Source of the DNA: Cervus elaphus
Lineage: Eukaryota > Chordata > Mammalia > Artiodactyla > Cervidae
Direction: 5' to 3'
NCBI RefSeq assembly: GCF_910594005.1
Contig: NC_057828.1
Coordinates: 4,600,235-4,664,234 of the forward strand
DNA length: 64,000 bases
In this document: piece after piece, positions 34,491 to 45,770 of the stretch
Numbering within the stretch: the first letter of the stretch is position 1
How the letters are laid out: every line of letters starts with the position of its first letter
The notes under the pieces: generated by a model
Databases searched by the model: none
Told to the model about the DNA's origin: nothing
What the model saw: the letters and a program-made list of their open reading frames with translations, nothing else
Position numbers and translations under genes: made by a program

Positions 34491-35062
34491 GCAAGAAGAA
34501 GAAATGGACAAAGTCTTAGAAAGATACATCCTTCCAAGGCTGAACCAGGAAGAAATAGAAAACGAAAAAACTAATTACAAGTACTGAAATTGAAACTGTG
34601 ATTAAAATTCATCCAGCAAAAAGGGCAAGGGACATGTGGCTTCATAGCTGAATTCTATCAAACATTTGGAGAAGAGTTAACACCTAACCTACTGAAACTC
34701 TTCAAAAATTTGCAGAGAAAAGAATACTCTCAAACTCATTCTACAAGGCCACCATCATGCAATACCAAAATTAGACGAAGATATCACACAAAAAAGAGAA
34801 CATTACAGACCAGTATCACTGATGGACATAGATGTAAAAATCCTCACAAAAATACTAGCAAACTGAATCCAACAACACATTAAAAAGATCATATACCCTG
34901 ATCAAGTGGAATTTATCCAAGAGATGCAAGTATTCTTCAATATATGCAAATCAATCAGTGTGATACACTACATTAACAAGTTAAAGAATAAAAATCACAT
35001 GATCATCTCAATAGATGCAGAAAACACTTTTGACAAAGCTCAACAGTTATTTACGATAAATT

Positions 35063-35086
35063 AAAAAAAAAAAAAAAAAAAAAAAC
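35063..35086 (+). repeat. A24 homopolymer in L1 ORF2
   Basis: 24 uninterrupted A in the middle of ORF2, where the relative at 42030 reads a short AAAAACCCTCC. It looks like slippage expansion, not an insertion tail, since no foreign sequence precedes it. Confidence 0.85.
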
Positions 35087-35115
35087 CGTTCAGAAAGTGG
35101 GCTTAGAGGAAACCT

Positions 35116-35279
35116 GAAAGCATTAGTCACTCAGTCATGCCTAGCTCGTTGCAACCCCACAGATTGTAGCCCACTAGGCTCCTCTGTCCATGGAATTCTC
35201 CAGGCAAGAATGACCTAAGGATAGAACCTGGGTTTCCTGCCTTGCAGGCAGATTCTTTACCATTTGAGCCATGAGGACA
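35116..35279 (-). mobile_element. Bov-tA SINE, internally shortened
   Basis: GAAAGCATTAGTCACTCAGTC at the left and the complement of the tRNA-derived head at the right (TTTACCATTTGAGCCATGAGG). About 30-40 bp of the middle are missing compared with the copy at 36433. L1 ORF2 reads on (CCTACCTCAAGATAATAAAG). Confidence 0.9.
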
Positions 35280-35907
35280 CCTACCTCAAGATAATAAAGG
35301 CCATATACAACACACCTACAGCTAACATCATACTCAATGGTGGAAAGCTGAAAGCATTTCCTGTAAGACCAAGAATGAGACAAAAATGTCCCCTCCTTCC
35401 AATTTTATTCAACATAATTTTGGAATTCTTAGCCACATCTATCAGAGAAAGAAAAGAAGTTAAAAAAAATTCAATTTGGAAACAAACAAGTAAAACACTC
35501 ACTGTTTGCAGATGACATGGTACTATGCATAGAAAATCCTAAAGATGCTATCAGAAAACTTCTACAGCTCATCAATTGTTTTGGTAAAGTTGCAGGATAT
35601 AAAATTAATATACAAAAATCTCTTGTATTCATATATACTAACAATGAAAGAGCAGAAAGAGAAATTAAGGAAACAATCTCATTTACCATTGCAACAACGA
35701 CAACAACAAAAAATACCTAGGAATAAACCTACCTAAGTGGCAAAAAGCCTATAGTCAGAAAACTGTAAGACTCTGATGAAAGAAATCAAAGATGAAACAA
35801 ACAGGAGAAATATATATCATATACCTGGATGAGAAGAATCAATATTGTGAAAATGACTATATTATCCAAAGCAATCAAGATTCAGTGCAATCCCTATCAA
35901 AATACCA

Positions 35908-36276
35908 ATGACATTTTTCATAGAATCAGAATTAAAATGTTTGCAATTTGTATGGAAGCAAAAGACCTCCAATAGCCAAAGCAGTCTTGAGCACAGAGCT
36001 GGAGGAAGCAGGTTCCCTGACTTCAAACTCTTCTACAAAGCTACAGTAATCAAACAAGCATGCCACTGGCACAAATACAGAAATAAATATCAATGGAACA
36101 GGGTGGAAAACCCAGAGAAAAACCCATGCACGTATGATGACCTAATCTTTGATGAAGGAGGCAAGACTATACAATGGAGAAATGACAATCTTTTCAATAA
36201 GTCGTGCTGGGGAAACTGGACAGCTACACATGAAGGAATAAAATTAGGACACTCCGTAATACCATACACAAAATAA
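35908..36276 (+). pseudogene. L1 ORF2p C-terminal remnant
   Basis: 122 codons: RFPDFKLFYKATVIKQACHW, then HKYRNKYQWNRVENPEKNPC and LIFDEGGKTIQWRNDNLFNK. It belongs to the second L1. Stops close it after IPYTK. Confidence 0.88.
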
Positions 36277-36419
36277 TCTCAAAGTGGATTAACGAACTAA
36301 ATGTAAGGCCAGATACTATAAAACTCTTAGAGGAAAATATAGGTAGAACACTCTGTGATGTAAATCATAGCAAGATCTTTTTCAATTCACTGCTTAGAGT
36401 AATGAAAATAAAAATAAAC

Positions 36420-36657
36420 AAATAGGACCTAAGTAAAAGTGAAGTCGCTCAGTCGTGTCTGACTCTTTGTGACCCCATGGACTATAGCCTACCAGATTCC
36501 ACCATCCATGGGATTTTCCAGGCAAGAATACTGTAGTAGGTTGCCATTTCCTTATCCAGGATATCTTCCTGACCCAGGGATTTAACCCAGGTGTCCTTCA
36601 TTGTAGGCAGACACTTTACCATCTGAGCCACCAGGGAAGTCCCCAAATAGGACCTAA
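36420..36657 (-). mobile_element. Bov-tA SINE, perfect 13-bp TSD
   Basis: The SINE is 36433-36644 and the TSD AAATAGGACCTAA lies at 36420-36432 and 36645-36657. Full length, with the head complement at the right (CATCTGAGCCACCAGGGAAG). The L1 ORF2 reads straight through the duplicated site. Confidence 0.97.
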
Positions 36658-36913
36658 TTAAAGGTAAAAGCTTGTGCACAGCAAAGGAAAGCATAAACAA
36701 AAGGAAAAGACAACCCTCAGAATGGGAGGAAACATTTGCAAGTGAAGCAACAGATATGGGATTAATCTCCAAAATATATAAAAACAACATGCAGCTCAAT
36801 TAGAAAAAAATTCGTGGAAATCCTAAATAGACATTTCAACAAAGAAGACATATGGGTGACCAACAAACACATGAAAAGGTGCTCAAAATCACTAATTATA
36901 AGAGAAATGCAAA

Positions 36914-38048
36914 GCAATGAAAGGTTGTTGCTGAACGATAAGACGCTGGAATTCTTGGCCTCCGGAGGAGACAATTCAATCCAGGGCCAGAGATGAGGCT
37001 GGATTGCTCAGAGCTTTTGTGTAATAAAGTTTTATTAAAGTATAAAGGAGATAGAGAAAGCTTCTGACATAGGCATTAGAAGGGGGCAAAAGAGTACCCC
37101 CCCTCCTAGTCTTTAGCTGTATTTATATAGTCACTCACAGCCTGTTAATGAAAAGAAAGGAATGTCATAAAGTTTAGAATGGCACCAGATAATTCATCCC
37201 TGGCCATGAAACGATTGACTTGAATCTTGTAGAAGGGCAGAATACCAACAAATAGTTCTGTTACATAGATTAGGGGAACAATACCTGAGTAAGTAAGTGT
37301 TGGGGTCCTTTAATGGACCGGAACCTTGTGGTGCGGAGTCGACGATAAGAAAGTGAAAGAGAGAAAGAGAGAGAGAGAGAGACAAAAAGACCCGGGGACC
37401 TAAGCTCTGATGGAGCAAAGGTGCTTTAATGATTTTTCTATGAGTATATATAGGCTGCAGTACAAGAAACTTCTTTCGGGAATGATAGAGATCAGAAAAC
37501 CAAATGTACAGCAACTGTTACCACAAGGTCAGGAGACAATCCATATCTCAAGAAAGGGGAAGGAGATTAAGCTGTTTTGTCCTAAGGAGAATGTTTACTA
37601 AAGGAGACTCATGCTTGCCTCACGCAATGACCTCAGTCCCTGGGAGCAGCGTGCTGTTCCGCTTGAAGAGGGACAAAGGACTCATGAGAGATAGCATGTA
37701 GGAATCCTCCCGTCAAACATTCCCTGACAAGTAAGTTAGGCCGTTTGGTGGAACCAACTTGAAGATAGAGTCTCGGGTACATTAACATAGCTTAAGACAA
37801 CATTTCCATGAGAAAAAGAAATGTATTGGTTAACTCAAGGTTTGAGAGTAGTTAGCTTCAGGTGAAACCAGGTGTCATGGCAACACAGCATTTTAAGAGA
37901 AACCTCCTTTTAAATTTGTATAGAGAAGAAAAAAATATCGCTGGTTTTTTCCTCCTGCCGCTTAAGAGAGATAAAAATGTCTGGCACTTGCAGACTGTTT
38001 CCTCCATTTGGAGATCCCTGGCCTTTCTGCCTGTTACCCTCTCAGCAA
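36914..38048 (-). mobile_element. ERV solo LTR (outer), TSD GCAA, split by another LTR
   Basis: The LTR is 36918-38044 (TGAAAGGTTG..CCCTCTCA). GCAA lies at 36914-36917 and 38045-38048, and the L1 ORF2 rejoins cleanly across it. Minus orientation is inferred from AATAAA on the minus strand near 37025-37035 followed by a U5-like end. Without the inner LTR it is about 690 bp. A 4-bp TSD suggests a class I type. No viral genes. Confidence 0.85.
37292..37735 (-). mobile_element. ERV solo LTR (inner), 432 bp, TSD AGTAAG
   Basis: The LTR is 37298-37729 (TGTTGGGGTCC..TTCCCTGACA) with AGTAAG at 37292-37297 and 37730-37735. On the minus strand a TATA-type run (TATATATA) lies near 37443-37452, and a CT-rich U5 region matches the plus-strand GA tract at 37348-37382. 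A 6-bp TSD is typical of class II (beta-like) ERVs. Confidence 0.9.
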
Positions 38049-39130
38049 AACTACAATGAGGTATCACTTCACACTGGTTAGAATGGCTATCATCAACAAA
38101 TTCACAAATGATAAATGCTGGAGAGAGTGTGGAGAAAAGGGAACACTCTTACATTGTTGGTGGAACGGTAACTTGGTACAGCCACTATGGAGAACAGTAT
38201 GGAACTGCCTTGAAAAGAAACTATAACTAGAGCTACCATATGACCCAGCAATTCCACTTCTAGGCATATTCAGAAAAAAACAGTAATTCAAAAGGATGCA
38301 TGCACCTGATGTTCCTGTGGCACCATTTACAATAGCCAAGAAAAGGAGGCAGCCTAAATGTCCATCAATGGAGGAATGGATAAAGAAGATGTGGTACGTA
38401 TATACAACAGAATATTATTCAGCTATAAAAGGAAAGAAATTTAGCCAGCTGTAGTGATGTGGATGGATCTAGAGACTGTCATACAGAGTGAAGTAAGTCA
38501 GAAAGAGAAAAATAAATATTGTTTGATATCACTTATATGTGAAATCTAGAAAAATGGTACAGTTTAGTTCAGTTCAGTCACTCAGTCCTGTCCAACTCTG
38601 TGACCCCATGGACTGCAGCACACCAGATCTCCCTGTCCATCACCAACTCCCGGGGTTTGCTCAAACTCATGTCCATTGAGTCGGTGATGCCATCCAACCA
38701 TCTCATCCTCTGTTGTCCCCTTCTCCACCCACCTTCAATCTTTCCCAGCATCAGGGTCTTTTCCAATGAGTCAGTTCTTCCCATCAGGTGGCCAAAGTAC
38801 TGGAGTCTCAGCATCAGTCCCTCTAATGAACACCCAAGACTGATCTCCTTTAGGATGGACTGACTGGATCTCCTTGTAGTCCATGGGACTCTCAAGAGTC
38901 TTCTCCATCACCACAGTTCAAAAGCATCAATTCTTTGGCGCTCAGCTTTCTTTATAGTCCAACTGTCACATCCACACGTGACTACTGGAAAAAGCATAGT
39001 TTTGACTAGACTCACTTTTGTTGGCAAAGTAATGTCTCTGCTTTTTAATATGCTGTCTAGGTTGGATATAGCTTTTCTTCCAAGAAGCAAGTGTCTTTTT
39101 ATTTCATGGCTGGTCACCATCTGCAGTGAT

Positions 39131-39385
39131 TTAGGGGCACCAAAAAATAAAGTCTGCCACTGTTTCCACTGCTTCCCCATCTATTTGCCACGAAGTGATG
39201 GGACCAGATGCCATGATCTTAGTTTTCTGAATGTTGAGTTTTAAGCCAACTCTATCACTCTCCTCTTTCACTTTCATCAAGAGGGTCTTTAGTTCTTCTT
39301 CACTTTCTGCCATAAGGGTGGTGTCATCTGCATCTGAGGTTATTGGAATTTCTCCCCACAAGCTTGATTCCAACTTGTGCTTCAT
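39131..39385 (-). pseudogene. BovB RT remnant with damaged catalytic box
   Basis: Reads SDADDTTLMAESEEELKTLL where intact copies have RYADDTTLMAESEEELKSLL: the tyrosine is lost by a small deletion. The frame continues to IDGEAVETVADFIF. Part of the long BovB. Confidence 0.88.
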
Positions 39386-40938
39386 CCAACCCAGCGTTTC
39401 TCATGATGTACTCTGCATTTAAGTTAAATAAGCACGGTGACAATATACAGTCTTAACGTACTCCTTTCTCTATTTGGAACCAGTCTGTTGTTCCATGTCC
39501 AGTTCTAACTATTGCTTCCTGACCTGCATACAGATTTCTCAAGAGGCAGGTCAGGTGGTCTGGTATTCCCATCTCTTTAAGAATTTTCCACAGTTTATTG
39601 TGATCCACATAGTCAAAAGCTTTGTTGTATTCAATAAAGCAAAAGTAGATGTTTTTCTGGAACTCTCTTGCTTTTTCAATCATCCAATGGATGTTAGCAA
39701 TTTGGTCTCTGGTTCCTCTGCCTGTTCTAAATCCAGCCTGAACATCTGCAGGTTCTCAATTCACATACTGTTGAAGCCTGTCTTGGAGAATTTTGAGCAT
39801 TACTGTACTAGTGTGTGGGATGAGTGCAATTGTGTAGTAGTTTGAGCATTCTTTGGGTTTGCGATGAAAACTGACGTTTTCCAGTCCTGTAGCCACTGCT
39901 GAGTTTTCCAAATTTGCTGGTATATTGAGTGCAGCACTTTCACAGCATCATCTTTTAGGATTTGAAATAGCTCAACTGGAATTCCCTCACCTCCCCTAGC
40001 TTTGTTCATAGTTATGCTTCTTAAGGCCCACTTGATTTCACATTCCAGGATGTCTGGCTCTAAGTGAGTGATCACACCATCGTGATTATCCTGGTCGTGA
40101 AGATCTTTTCTGTGTAGTTCTTCTATGTATTCTTACCACCTTTTCTGAATATCTTCTGCTTCTGTTAGGTCCATACCATTTCTGTCTTTTATTGTGCCCA
40201 TCTTGGCATGAAATATTCCCTTTGTATCTCTAATTTTCTTGAAGAGATCTCTAGTCTTTCCCATCCTATTGTTTTCCTCTATTTCTTTGCATTGATCACT
40301 GAGGAAGGCATTCTTATCTCTCCTTGCTACTCTTTGGAACTCTGCATTCAAATGAATATATCTTTCCATTTCTACTTTGTCTTTTGCTTCTATTCTTTAC
40401 ACAGCCATTTGTAAGGCCTCCTCAGACAACCATTTCACCTTTTTGCATTTCTTTTTCTTGAAGGTGATTTTGATCCCTGCCTCTTGTACAATGTCACGAA
40501 CTTCCATCCATAGTTCTTCAGGCACTCTAACAGATCTGATCCCTTGAATCTATTTGTCACTTCCAATGTATAATCATAAGGGATTTGATTTAGGTCATAC
40601 CCTGAATGGTCTAGAGGTTTTCCCCACTTCAATTTAAATTTGAATTTGGCAATAAGAAGTTCATGATCTGAGCCACAGTCAGTTTCTGTTCTTTTTTTTT
40701 GCTGACTGTATAGAGCTTCTCCATCTTTGGCTGTAAAGAATATATCAACCTGATTTCTGTATTGAGCACCTGGTGATGTCCATGTGTAGTCTTCTCTTGT
40801 GTTGTTGGAAGAGAGTGTTTGCTATGATCAATGTGTTCTTTTGGCAAAACGCTATTAGACTTTACCCTGCTTCATTCTGTACTCCAAGGCCAAATTTGCC
40901 TGTTACTCCAGGACTTCCTACTGTTGCATTCCAGTGCA

Positions 40939-41406
40939 CTATAATGAAAAGGTAATCTTTTGGGGGGTGTTAGTTCTAGAAGGTCTTGTAGGTCTTCTTA
41001 GACCCAACTGTTCACCTTCAGCTTCTTCAGCATTACTGGTGAGGACATAGATTTGGACTACTGTGATATTGAATGGTTTGCCTTGGAAATGAACAGAGAT
41101 CATTCTGTCGTTTTTGAGATTGCATCCAAATACTGCATTTCGGACTCTTTTGTTGACCATGATGGCTACTCCATTTCTTCTAAGGGATTCCTGCCCACAG
41201 TAGTAGATATAATGGTCATCTGAGTTAAATTCACCCATTCTAGTCCATTTCAGTTCACTGATTCCTAAAATGTTGATGTTTACTCTTGCCATCTCCTGTT
41301 TGAGCACTGTCAATTTGCCTTGATTCATGGACTTAACATTCCAGGTTGCTATGCAATATTGCTCTTCATAGCATCGGACTTTACTTCCATCACCAGTCAC
41401 ATCCAC
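40939..41406 (-). pseudogene. BovB endonuclease-domain remnant
   Basis: 155 codons: CIATWNVKSMNQGKL, NILGISELKWTRMGEFNSDD, HYIYYCGQESLRRNGVAIMV, then MISVHFQGKPFNITVVQIYV. These are the first motifs of the RTE APE-like endonuclease. A frameshift after EEAEGEQ destroys the downstream catalytic GDWNAKVG block. Confidence 0.9.
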
Positions 41407-41897
41407 AACTGGGTGTTATTTTTGCTTTGGTTTTGTCTCTTCATTCTTTCTGGAGTTATTTATCCACTGATCTCCAGTAGCATATTGGGCACTTACCGAC
41501 CTAGGGAGTTCATCTTTCAGTGTCCTATCTTTTTGCTTTTTCATACTGTTCATGGGGTTCTCAAGCCAAGAATCCTGAAGTGGTCTGCCATTCCCTTCTC
41601 CAGTGGACCATGTTTTGCAGAACTCTCCACCATGACCCTTCCATCTTGGATGGCCCTACACGGCATGGCTCATAGTTTCATTGAGTTAGACAAGGCTGTA
41701 GTACATGTAATTAGATTGGTTAGTTTTCTGTGATTGTGGTTTTCAGTCTATCTGACCTCTGATGGAGAAGGATAAGAGGCTTATGGAAATAACTGATGAA
41801 TATAGATTCAAAAATCCTTAACAAAACTCTAGCAAACAGAATCCAACAACATATTTAAAATATCATACATCATGACTAAGAGGGCTTTGTCCCACAG

Positions 41898-42416
41898 ATG
41901 CAAGGATTCTTTAATATCCACAAATCAATTAATGTGATACACCACATTAACAAATTGAAAGATAAAAACCATATGATTATCTCAATAGATACAGAGAAAG
42001 CCTTTGACAAACTTCAACATCCATTTATGATAAAAACCCTCCAGAAAGCAGGAATAGAAGTAACATATGTCAACATAATAAAAGCCATATATGATAAACC
42101 CACAGCAAACATTATCCTCAATGGTGAAAAATTGAAAGCATTTCCCCTAAAGTCAGGAACAAGACAAGGGTGCCCACTCTCACCACTACTATTCAACATA
42201 GTTTTGGAAGTTTTAGCCACAGCAATCAGAGAAGAAAAAGAAATAAAAGGAATCCAGATTGGAAAAGAAAAAGTAAAACTCTCACTGTTTGCAGATGACA
42301 TGATCCTCTACATAGAAAACCCTAAAGACTCCACCAGAAAATTACTAGAGCTAGTCAATGTATATAGTAAAGTTGCAGGGTATAAAATTAACACACAGAA
42401 ATCCCTTGCATTCTGA
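41898..42416 (+). pseudogene. L1 ORF2p RT core, FADD intact
   Basis: 172 codons with RT motifs: IISIDTEKAFDKLQHPFMIK (motif A), RQGCPLSPLLFNIVLEVLAT (motif B) and LFADDMILYIENPKD (motif C, FADD at 42288-42299). Ends at TGA after QKSLAF. The element lacks the endonuclease domain, so it could not move by itself. Confidence 0.93.
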
Positions 42417-43034
42417 TATACTAACAATGAGAAAACAGAAAGAGAAATTAAGGAAACAATTCCATTCACCATTGTGACGAAAAGAATAAAATACTTAGGT
42501 ATAAATCTACCTAAAGAAACAAAAGACCTGTATATAGAAAGCGATAAAACACTGATGAATGAAATCAAAGATGACAAATCAAATAAATGGAGACATATAC
42601 CATGTTCATGGATCAGAAAATCAATATAGTGAGAATAATGAGTATACTACCTAAAGTAATCTATAGATTCAATGCAATCCCTATCAAGTTACCAATAGTA
42701 TTTTTCACAGAACTAGAACAAATAATTTCACAATTTGTATGGAAATACCAAAAAAACTTGAATAGCCAAAGCAATCCTGAGAAAGAAGAATGGAACTGGA
42801 GGAATAAACCTGCCTGGCTTTAGACTGTACTACAAAGCTACAGTCATCAAGACAGTATGGTACTGGCACAAAGACAGAAATATAGATCAATGGAACACAA
42901 TAGAAAGCCCAAAGATAAATCCACGCACCTATGGACACCTTATCTTTGACAAAGGAGGCAAGAATATACAATGGAGAAAAGACAATCTCTTTAACAAATG
43001 GTGCTGGGAAAACTGGTCAACCACTTGTAAAAGA

Positions 43035-43628
43035 ATGAAACTAGAACACTTTCTAACACCATACACAAAAATCAACTCCAAATGGATTGAAGATCTAAAC
43101 GTAAGACCAGAAACTACAAAACTCCTAGAGGAAAACATAGGCAAAACACTCTCCGACATAAATCACAGCAGGATCCTCTATGACCCACCTCCCGGAGTAA
43201 TGGAAATAAAAGCAAAAATAAACAAATGGGACCTAATTAAACTTAAATGCTTTTGCACAAGGAAGGAAACTATAAGCAAGGTGAAAAGACAGCCTTCAGA
43301 ATGGGAGAAAATAAGAGCAAATGAAGCAACTGACAAAGAATTAATCTCAAAAATATACAAGCACCTCATGCAGCTCAATTCCAGAAAAATAAACGACCCA
43401 ATCAAAAAATGGGCCAAAGAACTAAACAGACATTTCTCCAAAGAAGACATACAGATGGCTAGCAAGCACATGAAAATATGCTCAACATCACTCACTATCA
43501 GAGAAATGCAAATCAAAACCACAATGAAGTACCATCTCACTCTGGTCAGAATGGCTTCTATCAAAATGTCTATAAACACTATGGCTGATTCATATCAATG
43601 TATGACAAAACCCACTGAAATGTTGTGA
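43035..43628 (+). pseudogene. L1 ORF2p C-terminal remnant ending in a foreign L1 tail
   Basis: The first about 181 codons match the L1 ORF2p C-terminal part (LEHFLTPYTKINSKWIEDL, RQPSEWEKIRANEATDKELI, MASIKMSIN). The last 16 residues come from the inserted 91-bp L1 tail and end at its stop. Confidence 0.92.
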
Positions 43629-43678
43629 AGTAATTAGCCTCCAACTAATAAAAAAAATTTTTTTTAAAGTCTATAAAC
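43568..43678 (+). mobile_element. 91-bp L1 tail insertion, TSD GTCTATAAAC
   Basis: The insert is 43578-43668: ATGGCTGATTCATATCAATG, AAGTAATTAGCCTCCAACTA and an A/T tail, which are the last bases of a bovine L1. GTCTATAAAC lies at 43568-43577 and 43669-43678. Confidence 0.93.
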
Positions 43679-44520
43679 AATAAATGCTGGAGAGGGTGTG
43701 GAGAAAAGGGAACCCTCTTACACTGTTGGTGGGAATGCAAACTAGTACAGCCACTATGGAGAACAGTGTGGAGATTCCTTAAAAAACTGGAACTGGCACT
43801 GTCCTATGACCCAGCAATCCCACTGCTGGGTGCACACACCCAGGAAACCAGAATTGAAAGAGACACTTGTACCCCAATGTTCATCACAGCACTGTTTACA
43901 ATGGCCAGGACATGGAAGCAACCTGGATGTCCATTGGCAGATGAATAGATAAGAAAGCTGTGGTACATATACACAATGGAATATTACTCAGCCATTAAAA
44001 AGAATGCATTTGAATCAGTTCTAATGAGGTGGATGAAACTGGAACCTATTATACAGAGTGAAGTAAGTCAGAAAGAAAAACACCAATGCAATATATTAAC
44101 ACATATTTATAAAATTTAGAAAGATAGTAATGATGACCCTATATGCGAGACAGCAAAAGAGACACAGATGTCAAGAAAAGTCTTTTGGACTCTGTGAGAG
44201 AAGGTGAGGGTGGGATGATTTGTGAGGGTAGTGTTGATACGTGTATATTATCATATGTGAAGCAGATCACCAGTCCGGGTTTGATGCATGAGACAGGGTG
44301 CTCAGGGCTGGTGCACTGGGATGACCCTGGGGGATGGGATGGTGAAGGAGGTGGGAGGGAGGTTCTGGATGGAGAACACGTGTGTGCCTGTGGCTGATTC
44401 ATGTTGATGTTTGGCAAAAACCACTACAATATTGTAAAGTAATTAGCCTCCAGTTAAAACTAATTAATTAATTTAAAAAATAAAATGCAAATTAAACTTA
44501 AAAAAATGAGGCTTATGGAA

Positions 44521-45028
44521 GCTTCCTTATAGGAGAGACTGACTAAGGGGAAAACTGGGTCTTGTTCTGATGGGCAGGACCATGCTCAGTAAATCATTAA
44601 TCCAATTTTCTGTTGGTAGGTGGGGCTATGTTCCCTCCTGTTATTAACCTGGGGCCAAATTATTGTGGAGGTAATGAAAACAATGGGGACCTCCTTCAAA
44701 AGGTCCCATGCATGCACTGCTACACTCAGTGCCCCCAACCCTGTAGCAGACCACCTCCGACCTCCGCCTCTGCCAGAGACTCCTGGACACTCACGGGCAA
44801 GTCTGGGTCAGTCGTTTGTGGGGTCACTGCTCCTTACTCCTGGGTTCTGGTGCAGCCAGAGTTCTGTTTGTGCCCTCCAAGAGTCTGTTTCCCAGTCCTG
44901 TACAAGTTCTGGTAGCTCTATGGTGGGGTTAATGGCAACCTCCTCCAAGAGGGCTTATGTCATACTCAAATCTGCTGCACCCAGAGCCCCCACCCCTGCA
45001 GCAGTCCACTGCTGACCAGTACCTCTTC
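44521..45028 (-). mobile_element. BovB 5' region, antisense
   Basis: Continues the BovB past the nested L1 (GCTTCCTTATAGGAGAGACT, GGTAGGTGGGGCTATGTTCC, CATGCATGCACTGCTACACT). GC-richer than the ORF part. Open frames in this region are not genes. Confidence 0.8.
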
Positions 45029-45322
45029 TGGAGTGGCAGCTGCACAGCGCTGGAGTGAGGATGTACCCCACGTTCAAGGCAGAGAAGCCCCAGCTGGTTG
45101 ATGCTGGAGTGGTGGCTGCATGACCCTGTAGTGGTGGTTACATGGTGCTGGAGCCACTGTGAGGAGATACCCCGTGTCCAAGGGCAAAGGAGAAGCTCCA
45201 GTAAGACTGTAGGAGTGCTGAAATCACGTTTAGAATCAAACCCCATACCCGCCAGAGACACTCGAAGGGCTCACACAAACCTTGTGCACACCAGGACCCA
45301 GAGACCCCAGAGACTGAGACAA
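45029..45322 (+). mobile_element. Inverted 5' end of the BovB (twin-priming type)
   Basis: Reads in the opposite orientation to the rest of the element: GAGATACCCCGTGTCCAAGG, AATCAAACCCCATACCCGCC, ACCAGGACCCAGAGACCCC. Its complement is the BovB 5' sequence lying next to the breakpoint, and the segment ends exactly at the TSD. Confidence 0.8.
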
Positions 45323-45430
45323 AAAAATGGTAGAGTTGAACTTATAGAGTTACAGATGTAGAAAACAAATTTAAGGTTACCATGGGGGGGATGGGGTGTG
45401 GACAAATTGGGAGATTGGGATTGACATATA

Positions 45431-45632
45431 TGGTGGTGGTGATTTAGTTGCTAAGTTGTGTCAGACTCTTTGCGACCCCGTGGACTGTAGCCCACCAAGT
45501 GCTTCTGTTCATGGGATTTTCCAGGCAAGAATACTGGAGTGGGTTGCCATTTCCTTCACCAGGGAATTTTCCCCACCCAGGGATTGTACCTGGATCTCCT
45601 GCATTGCAGGCAGATTCTTTTCCAGGGAAACC
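45431..45632 (-). mobile_element. Bov-tA SINE in L1 3'UTR
   Basis: GTGATTTAGTTGCTAAGTTG at the left, and the complement of the head ending TTCCAGGGAAACC at the right, which is slightly shortened. The second L1's 3'UTR continues at 45633. Confidence 0.88.
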
Positions 45633-45743
45633 TGATCTATTCATAAAATGGATAACTAATGAGAATCTGTTGTATAGCACAGGGAACTCTACTCAATGAT
45701 CTGTGGTGGCCTAACAGAGGAGGAAATCTGAAAAGCAGTTGAT

Positions 45744-45770
45744 GTGTGTGTGTGTGTGTGTGTGTGTATC
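45744..45770 (+). repeat. (TG)n microsatellite in L1 3'UTR
   Basis: About twelve TG units. The same position of another old L1 at 48158-48188 has an imperfect TG/CG tract. Confidence 0.9.

Larger units (their letters stand above)
41776..44520 (+). mobile_element. Young bovine L1, 5'-truncated, 13-bp TSD in BovB
   Basis: The L1 is 41789-44507 with TSD GAGGCTTATGGAA at 41776-41788 and 44508-44520. It spans mid-RT to the 3'UTR and A/T-rich tail. Two long open stretches remain. It is nearly identical in protein to the minus-strand L1 at 61538-64000, so it belongs to a recently active subfamily. Confidence 0.95.
38550..45337 (-). mobile_element. Near-complete BovB with 15-bp TSD, carrying a nested L1
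   Basis: The BovB is 38565-45322 with TSD AAAAATGGTACAGTT (38550-38564) versus AAAAATGGTAGAGTT (45323-45337). The 3' end is at the left. RT, linker and endonuclease run to about 41788, then a nested L1 (41789-44507), then the long BovB 5' region (44521-45028), with the 5'-most 294 bp inverted (45029-45322). Its own length is about 4.0 kb, the most complete BovB here. The catalytic box reads DADD through a small deletion at about 39330. Confidence 0.93.

Noticed and set aside
44613..45361. Frames of 100-131 codons in GC-rich DNA
   Set aside because: They fall in the BovB 5' region and its inverted end.
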